Below, piece after piece: positions 1 through 5,207 of a stretch of DNA of 5,207 nucleotides (positions are counted from its first letter, which is position 1; every line of letters starts with the position of its first letter). Source of the stretch: UBA8437 sp003445035 (GTDB taxonomy: Bacteria > Planctomycetota > Planctomycetia > Planctomycetales > Planctomycetaceae); NCBI GenBank assembly GCA_937901285.1, contig CALCHI010000065.1, positions 1 to 5,207 of the forward strand, written 5' to 3'. The translations under genes and the position numbers were made by a program. A model generated the notes under the pieces. That model searched no databases. It had not been told where the DNA came from and saw nothing but the letters and a program-made list of their open reading frames with translations.

Positions 1-958
1 CCAGGTCCAGGAACTCACCCAGCGGCATATGGAACTGGAAGTAACGATCCGGTGAAGCCGGAACCACGTAGTCGACCAGGTTGTCACTCATCCACGTCCC
101 GATGTCGAACCCGTAAAACTGGCACAGTGCCAGCTTGTGCGGCACACGCGCGATCAGGAACCGCCGCCGCCCGTCGGCTCGTTTCTTGCGATCGAGCAAG
201 GCCCTGGCCTCCCGAACCATCTCGGTCACCAGCTTCGCCTTGCCCCGTCCTGTCCCCTTGGCGAATACCACCGGCTGTCGCGTGAAATCCATCTCGAACC
301 CGTCAGTCGCATAACCACTGATCAACTCTCGCACCTGCCCCATCCGATACTCGCGGACCTTCTTGTGCGTGAAGTCCAGTGCCCCGCCGTTGATGGTCAG
401 ATCCCGGTTCTTCAGCCAGAACTCACCGGTCAACGGATGCTCGAGCGGCGGCACCTTGTTCAGGAAGTGGGTGTCATTCATCCGCAGCGAGGGTACGAAT
501 TCCAGGCCCTGTTGCGCGGCCCGTCGCATCACTGTGCCCAGCACATCGATCTTTCGGTCCCGCAGCATCGTCCCGATCTCGTGGAGACGATTGAAATACG
601 TGAACCGCGGATTGCGACGAGTGTTCTCGACCTCGCGCCAACCGAGCGTTGAAGCCACCTTGGTCGGGTAGTAGGCCTGGTCGGAACCCATGTTGGCGCA
701 AAACACCAGCGTCGTGACCCCGGTGCCAACCAGCACGTCGACGGGATAGTTCAGTTGCCGCTTGTGGAACGGCCCCTTGAGTAGAAACACCAGCCGGTCG
801 CCGTCGTCGTTGTAGAAGAAGCGGGATTTCGTGATCGTCGCCTGCGGCCGCTCCGCCCGGGACGTGCCGGACATCAGGCAGCCTGTCACCACCAGCCACG
901 TGAGCGAGCAGTTCCATCCGAATCCCGGCCTCTCATCAGCCTGTCGCAACGGTCTCAT
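1..958 (-). CDS. Exported GHL10-like TIM-barrel glycoside hydrolase, N-terminal 319 codons (partial)
   Basis: Seen: an uninterrupted minus-strand frame runs from an ATG at 958 to the left edge, so the C-terminus lies outside the window. A GAGG at 972-969, ten bases upstream, supports this start. The N-terminus has a signal-like stretch (about residues 17-35, hydrophobic TWLVVTGCLM, possible cleavage after SRA). VTGC at 24-27 loosely fits a lipobox, so lipid anchoring is possible. Landmarks are RFFYNDDGD (46-54), VPSLRMNDTH (155-164), DGFEMDFTR (219-227) and a later RVPHK...DIGTWM segment (271-290). Family knowledge: a DG(I/F)E(L/M)DF strand end and an RMNDTH-like strand are typical of TIM-barrel glycosidases of the GHL10 type, where such acidic residues line the active site. 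Inference: a periplasmic or surface enzyme on poly- or oligosaccharides, substrate unknown. It is divergent from the beta-propeller gene at 1256. The coding call is strong; the exact family is moderate. Confidence 0.85.
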   Translation of the reverse strand, partial: MRPLRQADERPGFGWNCSLTWLVVTGCLMSGTSRAERPQATITKSRFFYNDDGDRLVFLLKGPFHKRQLNYPVDVLVGTGVTTLVFCANMGSDQAYYPTKVASTLGWREVENTRRNPRFTYFNRLHEIGTMLRDRKIDVLGTVMRRAAQQGLEFVPSLRMNDTHFLNKVPPLEHPLTGEFWLKNRDLTINGGALDFTHKKVREYRMGQVRELISGYATDGFEMDFTRQPVVFAKGTGRGKAKLVTEMVREARALLDRKKRADGRRRFLIARVPHKLALCQFYGFDIGTWMSDNLVDYVVPASPDRYFQFHMPLGEFLDL

Positions 959-968
959 GGTCTCTTGT

Positions 969-972
969 CCTC
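969..972 (-). promoter_or_regulatory. Shine-Dalgarno site (GAGG) for the GHL10-like gene
   Basis: On the minus strand GAGG lies ten bases before the ATG at 958. The only other plausible in-frame start nearby is a GTG eleven codons upstream, which would place the signal-like hydrophobic stretch further from the N-terminus, so the ATG is preferred. Confidence 0.5.
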
Positions 973-1241
973 GTTCGCTAACTGGTCGCACGGTTTGCCA
1001 AGGAAATTGGTGTTCCAGGCAAGTTGATGATTGGCCAAGCGCTGCACTTGTAGCAGTATTCGCACCACGTCGTGTCGTCCTGGCTCACCAACCGGACAGC
1101 CTACCCGAACGAATCCGCGACTGCCCGGATGACGGCACTGCCACCAGTGTTGGGCCATCGTGATAAGCGACCGGGTTGCTTTCGTCAAAATGCTCCGGTA
1201 CTTTTCGGCGCCTCGACACCGTAATGATCCGATTCTCTTCC

Positions 1242-1245
1242 GGAG
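1242..1245 (+). promoter_or_regulatory. Shine-Dalgarno site (GGAG) that decides the start of the beta-propeller gene
   Basis: GGAG lies ten bases before the ATG at 1256. The same frame is open back to a GTG at 1160 with another ATG at 1190, but only the 1256 start puts a basic n-region directly before the hydrophobic core of a signal peptide. This site therefore supports the shorter protein. Confidence 0.6.
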
Positions 1246-1255
1246 CTTTCTTGAA

Positions 1256-2905
1256 ATGACTCCACTCCGACGCGGCGCCCCCGGCTGTATCACCCTGGTG
1301 ATCATCCTGTGTGGAGCACTTCTCCACGGTGAAAAACCGGGTCATTCCCCACTGAAAGCTCCCAAATTGAATTCCCGATTACGGGCACGCGAGACAGCAC
1401 GGCCGAACCACGAGCAAGCCCTGCGTGTCGAAGTGGCCGCCGTGTCGGCCGCCAAGCCGATCGCCATCGGGTCGCGGCGAGAACTGTTTGTGGACAACCA
1501 CCTGGTTTCTCACCTCACCGGTCGGGCCGAACTCCGCCTGCACCGGCCCACCGAATGCCCCGACGTCTTCGTCTGCAACAAACCGTGGGAGGGCAACATG
1601 TCCGGATACCCGGTGTTGTTTCAGGACGGTGACATCTACCGCATGTACTACCGGGCCGGGGACTGGCGTTCTCTGGGCGATCCCACGCACGAAAACTTCA
1701 CCTGTTACGCCGAAAGTCGAGACGGCGTTCACTGGACGAGACCCGAACTGGGGCTGGTCGAATTCCGGGGATCAAAGAAAAACAACATCATCCTCACCGG
1801 AGATATTTCGCTCACCTTCGTCCCCTTCAAGGACACCAATCCCGAATGCAAGCCGTCAGAGCAATACAAGGCCCTGGCCGTCCGCGACAAGCCGACAAGA
1901 GGCCTGCATGCGTTCGCTTCCGAAGACGGAATCCGCTGGCAACCGATGAGTTCCAAGCCCCTGATCACCAAGGGCAAGTTCGATTCTCAGAACCTCGCCT
2001 TCTGGGACCCCGTACGCAGGCGGTACACCGCTTACTTCCGCGAGATGAGAGGACCGAACGACGAATTCGGGGCCAAGGGACCACAACTCGGCCTGGATCC
2101 CCAGGGACCGGCCCGCGACGTGTTGACCTCAACGTCGACCGATTTTCTCCAGTGGACCGAGCCACGCTGGCTCCAGTACCCCGAATCCCCACGAATGCAG
2201 ATCTATGTCAACCAGATCCGACCGTATTACCGTGCCCCCCACCTGTTCGTCGGATTTCCGTGCCGTTTCATGGCCGGACGGGAAATCGAGAAAAATCTGC
2301 CGATCACCAAACACCCCTCCTACAAGTTTGGTTCGATCACCGAAACGCTGTTCATGACCAGCCGTGACGGCCTGACCTTCCACCGCTGGGGCGAGGCCTT
2401 TGTTCGACCCGGCCCCAGACGCGGCCGGTGGATCTACGCGGGAACCATGCCGGGATACGGCCTACTGGTCACACGGCCCAGGACCTCCGGCATGCCCGAC
2501 GAACTTTCCCTGTACGTCAAGGATGGGGGCGGCTGGCCCTCCGGCGGAAAGGCATCACGATTTCGCCGTTATGCTCTCCGTGTCGACGGTTTCGTCTCCG
2601 TGCAAGCTCCACTGAGTGGCGGCGAGGTCGTCACCAAGCCGATCACCTTCACCGGTCACCATCTCACGATCAATCTCTCGACCTCGGCCGCCGGAAGTGT
2701 CCGCGTCGAAGTCCAGGACGCCAGTGGACAACCGGTCAAGGGATTTGGACTGGACGACTGTCCAGAGATCTTCGGTGACTCGCTGGACCGGGTCATTCAC
2801 TGGCGACAGGGCTCGGATGTCAGCCGACTGGCCGGCCGGACGGTGAAGCTGCGATTCGAGGTCAAGGACGCCGACCTGTACTCGTTCCAGTTTCCGAAGA
2901 AGTGA
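1256..2905 (+). CDS. Exported GH32/GH43-like five-bladed beta-propeller protein
   Basis: Seen: 549 codons from the ATG at 1256. The N-terminus is a signal peptide: basic MTPLRRGAPG, then hydrophobic CITLVIILCGALL (11-23). A variable linker follows to about residue 70. The body carries repeated blade-like motifs: RELFVDN (75-81), DIYRMYYRAGD (126-136), CYAESRDGVHWT (150-161), ASEDGIRW (221-228), FDSQNLAFWDP (242-252), TSRDGLTFHRW (368-378) and DELSLY (415-420). The last ~110 residues (LRVDGFVSV, TFTGHHL, STSAAGSVRVEVQD, LRFEVKDADLYSF) look like a beta-sandwich module. Family knowledge: this arrangement matches planctomycete proteins often annotated as GH32-family or glycosidase-like. Classical GH32 motifs such as WMNDPNG are not visible, so enzymatic activity is inferred. 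It may share a transcript with the phosphoesterase ~100 bases downstream. Starting at GTG 1160 would add 32 residues that disrupt the signal peptide. Confidence 0.92.
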   Translation: MTPLRRGAPGCITLVIILCGALLHGEKPGHSPLKAPKLNSRLRARETARPNHEQALRVEVAAVSAAKPIAIGSRRELFVDNHLVSHLTGRAELRLHRPTECPDVFVCNKPWEGNMSGYPVLFQDGDIYRMYYRAGDWRSLGDPTHENFTCYAESRDGVHWTRPELGLVEFRGSKKNNIILTGDISLTFVPFKDTNPECKPSEQYKALAVRDKPTRGLHAFASEDGIRWQPMSSKPLITKGKFDSQNLAFWDPVRRRYTAYFREMRGPNDEFGAKGPQLGLDPQGPARDVLTSTSTDFLQWTEPRWLQYPESPRMQIYVNQIRPYYRAPHLFVGFPCRFMAGREIEKNLPITKHPSYKFGSITETLFMTSRDGLTFHRWGEAFVRPGPRRGRWIYAGTMPGYGLLVTRPRTSGMPDELSLYVKDGGGWPSGGKASRFRRYALRVDGFVSVQAPLSGGEVVTKPITFTGHHLTINLSTSAAGSVRVEVQDASGQPVKGFGLDDCPEIFGDSLDRVIHWRQGSDVSRLAGRTVKLRFEVKDADLYSFQFPKK

Positions 2906-3003
2906 TGAGAAAAAAACCGATCGACTTGCCCGGCCGCTTTCTGGCCTGCAAGGTACATTGACGGACGTTCTGATCACCTTCTCCAGCAGTGAGCATCCCG
3001 GAC
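2906..3003 (+). other. Short intergenic gap, propeller gene to phosphoesterase gene
   Basis: About 100 bases between two genes on the same strand. An A-run follows the stop codon (2910-2916), but there is no hairpin before it. A GGCC...GGCC repeat at about 2933-2947 gives only a 4-bp stem, so no terminator is called. Co-transcription remains possible. No clear promoter or strong Shine-Dalgarno site was found. Confidence 0.4.
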
Positions 3004-3900
3004 ATGCATCCTCGAAACGCACCAATGCGGCAACTCGGACGACGGGCGTTCATCAAAAACGGAGTGCTGGTTCTCTCAGCCGCCGCCGTCACGCCGGCGT
3101 CGTTGTTTTCCGGCGAGCCGAAGCCCGGCCTGACGATCGGACTGGTCACCGACCTGCACTACGCCGACAAGGCCGCGTCCGGAACCCGTCACTATCGCGA
3201 GACACCGGGCAAGCTGGCGGAAGCCGCTACCGAACTCGCCAAGCACAAGCCATCGTTTCTTGTCGAACTCGGCGACTTCATCGACGCGGCCGACTCGGTG
3301 AAAACCGAACTCAGCTACCTGAAGCGGATCCATCGGGATTTCTCGGCCATCTGCAAGCACCGGCACCACGTGCTCGGCAATCACTGCGTCTACACGCTGA
3401 AGAAGCAGGAGTTCCTGGAAACCGTGGGGCAAAAAAAGTCGTATTACTCGTTCGACTCCGGGAAGTTTCACTTCATCGTGCTCGATTCGTGCTTCCGCAG
3501 TGACGGTCAACCGTACGGACGGAAGAACTTCGAGTGGACGGACCCCAACATCCCCACCGCCGAAGTCGACTGGCTACGGGCCGACCTCAAGGCCACGTCG
3601 AAAAAGACCGTCGTGTTCGCCCACCAGCGGCTGGATGTCAGCAGCGTCTACGGTGTCAAGAACGCTCCGGTGGTGCGGAAGGTGCTGGAAGATTCCGGCC
3701 AGGTGCTGGCCGTCTTCCAGGGGCACAGCCACGAGAACGATCACAAGGAGATCGGCGGCATCCACTACTGCACGCTGGTCGCGATGATCGAAGGGTCGGG
3801 CGCCGCCAACAACGGCTACTCGATCATGAGCCTGGCCAACGACGGCACGATCCACCTCAAGGGCTTCCGCAAGCAAAGCCGGTACGACTGGTCAGCCTGA
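3004..3900 (+). CDS. Tat-exported calcineurin-like metallophosphoesterase
   Basis: Seen: 298 codons from the ATG at 3004. Other possible starts in this frame are GTG 2989 and ATG 3025; none has a strong Shine-Dalgarno site, so the start is uncertain. Near the N-terminus GRRAFIK followed by VLVLSAAAVTPASLF is a twin-arginine export signal (RR at 13-14). The metallophosphoesterase signatures occur in order: DLH (D50, H52), GDFID (G90-D94), GNHC (125-128), AHQR (H207) and GHSH (240-243). Family knowledge: these Asp, Asn and His residues hold a di-metal centre that hydrolyses phosphomono- or diesters. The length is normal for a single-domain member. Its GNHC motif replaces the usual acidic residue of GNH(D/E). 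Inference: a folded, metal-loaded enzyme sent to the periplasm, acting on an unknown phosphoester. The resemblance is to planctomycete paralogues often loosely called alkaline phosphatase or ADP-ribose/CDP-alcohol diphosphatase-like. Confidence 0.93.
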   Translation: MHPRNAPMRQLGRRAFIKNGVLVLSAAAVTPASLFSGEPKPGLTIGLVTDLHYADKAASGTRHYRETPGKLAEAATELAKHKPSFLVELGDFIDAADSVKTELSYLKRIHRDFSAICKHRHHVLGNHCVYTLKKQEFLETVGQKKSYYSFDSGKFHFIVLDSCFRSDGQPYGRKNFEWTDPNIPTAEVDWLRADLKATSKKTVVFAHQRLDVSSVYGVKNAPVVRKVLEDSGQVLAVFQGHSHENDHKEIGGIHYCTLVAMIEGSGAANNGYSIMSLANDGTIHLKGFRKQSRYDWSA

Positions 3901-3956
3901 CCTCGCAAGGTCCCGGGGCAGGCGTCTCATCCCCATCGCCTCCCCGTACGCGGCGA

Positions 3957-3984
3957 TGGCACCGCCGGGACTGCGGCGGTGCCA
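3957..3984. terminator. Perfect 11-bp hairpin between convergent genes, probable bidirectional terminator
   Basis: TGGCACCGCCG (3957-3967) pairs perfectly with CGGCGGTGCCA (3974-3984) around a 6-base loop. It sits in the 110-base gap between the phosphoesterase stop (3900) and the stop of the minus-strand membrane protein (4011), where a two-way terminator is expected. No T-run follows on either strand, so it is not a textbook intrinsic terminator. It may instead act as an RNA-end stabiliser or aid factor-dependent termination. Confidence 0.55.
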
Positions 3985-4010
3985 CCTGGGAGACACACGT
4001 TCCCGGCTCC

Positions 4011-4553
4011 TCAACCCTGGGGCCGCCCCTGCAGTTGTTCGACCTGCTGGGCCAATTCCAGGAGTTGCTGCTGGATGACGGCATTTCCGACCGAGCGGCT
4101 CGCCGCCCAGCGCATCACCATCGAGACCAGCACGGCCAGTACCAGGAACGGTGCGACCACGAAGAAAAACGTCACGATCGTATCAACCGCGCCGAGCTGA
4201 AATGTGGTCTTCGACCCCGCTGCCTGATTGCCCGTTTTCTCCTTCGCCTGGACGTCGTCGAGTTCGCCTGCAGCCCGAGGTGAACTCGCGATCGGCCGTG
4301 TCGGTGTGGACTCTCTCGAGACCTGGCTGGTCGTGTGGACCCCCTCCGCCGGCAGAAACAACATCGCGGCGACCATCACAATGGCCAAAACCCCCAGTGC
4401 CACCAGGCAGTTCCTCATGAGACGATGCCACTTGGCCTGCCGCTGGTGTTCATGAGCAATCATGTCCTGGATCTCCTTGATAAGGCTGTCGGGATCGGCT
4501 GAAACTCCGTCGCAATCAAGCAACTTCTCAGACAACGTGTCGTTGTGATTCAT
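4011..4553 (-). CDS. Two-transmembrane protein coupled to the ECF sigma factor (putative anti-sigma or sensor partner)
   Basis: Seen: 180 codons from the ATG at 4553, with GGAG seven bases upstream (4564-4561). The frame is open further upstream, but that part lies inside the sigma gene and lacks such a site. An acidic N-terminal part (1-40) is followed by basic KWHRLMRN and a first hydrophobic helix (about 49-67). A polar Ser/Thr/Ala-rich loop (68-120) leads to a second helix (about 122-147), basic RWAASR, and a glutamine/leucine-rich tail (156-175) with coiled-coil spacing. Charges predict both ends in the cytoplasm and the loop outside. Its start overlaps the sigma gene's end by 26 bases, which suggests coupled translation. 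Inference: it may hold or signal to the sigma factor. It lacks the HxxxCxxC zinc anti-sigma motif, so an anti-sigma role rests on context only. I do not recognise a named family; small charged, membrane-anchored proteins beside ECF genes are common in planctomycetes and verrucomicrobia. Confidence 0.8.
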   Translation of the reverse strand: MNHNDTLSEKLLDCDGVSADPDSLIKEIQDMIAHEHQRQAKWHRLMRNCLVALGVLAIVMVAAMLFLPAEGVHTTSQVSRESTPTRPIASSPRAAGELDDVQAKEKTGNQAAGSKTTFQLGAVDTIVTFFFVVAPFLVLAVLVSMVMRWAASRSVGNAVIQQQLLELAQQVEQLQGRPQG

Positions 4554-5157
4554 TTCGATTCTCCATCGCACGTCGCAGGGCGTGCTTTGCGTGAAACAGA
4601 CGGGACCGAACCGTCCCCAGTTTGCAGTCAATCGTCTCGGCGATCTGTTCGTAGGTCATTTCGCTGACATATCGCAGCGTGAGTGCCTCCCGGTGATGGG
4701 GCGACAACTTGGCCAGGCACTCGTGGATCAGGCCGGCATCTTCGGCACCAAACTCCGGTTCGGGGGAATCGGCAGTAACCGGTTCGATCTCATCTGTGAC
4801 CGATACGAACTCGTCACGGTCGCGAATCCGACGGAAAGCAAGATTCCTCGCAATGCGATACAACCACGGACTGAATGCGCGGGCACTTCTCAGCCGTGGC
4901 AATTGACGAAACACCGCCAACCAGACCTCCTGGAGCACGTCATCCACTCCTTCAGCGGTGTTGAGCAATCGACGGACGTAGTACGTCAAGCGATCGGCGT
5001 ACCGGCTGATCAATTGTTCGAAGGCGGATTCGTCCCGCCGTTGGGCTCTGAGGACAAGCAGCACTTCGCCGATTTCGTCGACGCTCGGCCGAATTGGCTC
5101 AGCAGAGGACAACGCATCAGAGTCGCCTCGCTGGGATCCGAATTTCGACGCGTCCAT
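4528..5157 (-). CDS. ECF-type RNA polymerase sigma factor (sigma-70 family)
   Basis: Seen: 209 codons from the ATG at 5157. GGAA lies eight bases upstream, a weak ribosome site. The frame stays open to the right edge with a GTG at 5205, so a longer N-terminus is possible. Region 2 spans about 44-112: AFEQLISRYADRL, DDVLQEVWLAVFR (72-84, core polymerase binding) and SPWLYRIARNLAFRRIR (96-112, -10 melting and recognition). An acidic Pro/Glu linker (about 113-144) follows. Region 4 spans about 147-198: LSPHHREALTLRY and a helix-turn-helix with MTYEQIAETI and GTVRSRLF (181-188), which reads the -35 element. Region 3 is absent, as expected for ECF sigma factors. The ~40-residue polar N-terminal leader is longer than the family minimum. 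Inference: it redirects RNA polymerase to a small regulon, probably under control of the overlapping membrane protein downstream. Its target promoters cannot be named from this window. Confidence 0.95.
   Translation of the reverse strand: MDASKFGSQRGDSDALSSAEPIRPSVDEIGEVLLVLRAQRRDESAFEQLISRYADRLTYYVRRLLNTAEGVDDVLQEVWLAVFRQLPRLRSARAFSPWLYRIARNLAFRRIRDRDEFVSVTDEIEPVTADSPEPEFGAEDAGLIHECLAKLSPHHREALTLRYVSEMTYEQIAETIDCKLGTVRSRLFHAKHALRRAMENRNESQRHVV
4561..4564 (-). promoter_or_regulatory. Shine-Dalgarno site (GGAG) inside the 3' end of the sigma gene
   Basis: GGAG lies seven bases before the ATG at 4553 and within the last codons of the sigma-factor frame (the M-E-N-R segment). It fixes the start of the membrane protein and supports reinitiation or coupling by ribosomes finishing the sigma gene. 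Confidence 0.65.
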
Positions 5158-5207
5158 GATTTCTGTTCCGACAGTTGAACCGCTTTGTCCCGAATCTCGG
5201 CCCACAT

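Larger units (their letters stand above)
959..1255. other. Divergent intergenic region (297 bases)
   Basis: This stretch separates two divergently transcribed genes for exported proteins and should carry both promoters. I found no convincing -35/-10 pair on either strand. Frames that cross it (for example minus-strand 955-1305) have no recognisable domain and arginine-rich, shadow-like composition. It holds the Shine-Dalgarno sites of both flanking genes and a 7-bp inverted repeat (1192-1198 with 1240-1246) next to the right-hand start. A shorter inverted repeat, CACTG-CCAC-CAGTG at 1136-1149, is probably chance. Confidence 0.55.

Noticed and set aside
137..652. Plus-strand 171-codon ORF inside the GHL10-like gene
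   Set aside because: It is antisense to a frame with a signal-like N-terminus and recognisable TIM-barrel motifs, and its own translation shows no domain.
874..884. CAGGCAGCCTG palindrome
   Set aside because: It is short, lies within coding sequence, and is not repeated elsewhere in the window.
955..1305. Minus-strand 116-codon ORF across the divergent intergenic region
   Set aside because: It overlaps the starts of both flanking genes, lacks a convincing ribosome site or domain, and has shadow-like composition.
2917..2958. Possible promoter or hairpin between the propeller and phosphoesterase genes
   Set aside because: TTGCCC has no acceptable -10 partner at the right spacing, and the GGCC repeat makes only a 4-bp stem.
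3534..4283. Plus-strand 249-codon ORF
   Set aside because: It is an out-of-frame shadow of the phosphoesterase that reads through the terminator hairpin and antisense to the membrane protein, with arginine- and proline-rich composition.
4582..5178. Plus-strand 198-codon ORF opposite the sigma factor
   Set aside because: The minus-strand frame carries unmistakable sigma regions 2 and 4; the plus-strand translation has no recognisable motif.

Overview
The window looks like chromosomal DNA from a planctomycete or close relative. It is GC-rich, its genes code for exported proteins of types common in planctomycetes (a GHL10-like TIM-barrel protein, a GH32-like beta-propeller, a Tat-exported phosphoesterase), and it has an ECF sigma factor paired with a small two-helix membrane protein. 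The lineage is inferred from remembered family resemblance; no database search was possible.

Layout. (1) Positions 1-958, minus strand: the first 319 codons of an exported glycoside-hydrolase-like protein that runs off the left edge. (2) Positions 959-1255: a divergent intergenic stretch holding Shine-Dalgarno sites for both flanking genes. (3) Positions 1256-2905, plus strand: a signal-peptide-bearing protein of the GH32/GH43-like beta-propeller type. (4) About 100 bases later, on the same strand and ending at 3900: a metallophosphoesterase with a twin-arginine signal. (5) Positions 3901-4010: a short convergent intergenic stretch with a perfect 11-bp hairpin. (6) Positions 4011-4553 and 4528-5157, minus strand: a sigma factor and a two-transmembrane protein whose reading frames overlap by 26 bases.

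How the genes may work together. The three left-hand genes all appear to act outside the cytoplasm. They could serve carbohydrate or phospho-ester scavenging, but no substrate can be read from the sequence. The right-hand pair looks like a regulatory unit: an ECF sigma factor and a translationally coupled membrane partner that probably controls it, although the partner lacks the classical zinc anti-sigma motif. The two units converge on the hairpin, and nothing shows that the sigma factor controls the secreted enzymes.

No mobile element, CRISPR array, tRNA or rRNA was seen. No clearly new multi-gene system is evident. The least standard element is the sigma/membrane-protein pair.
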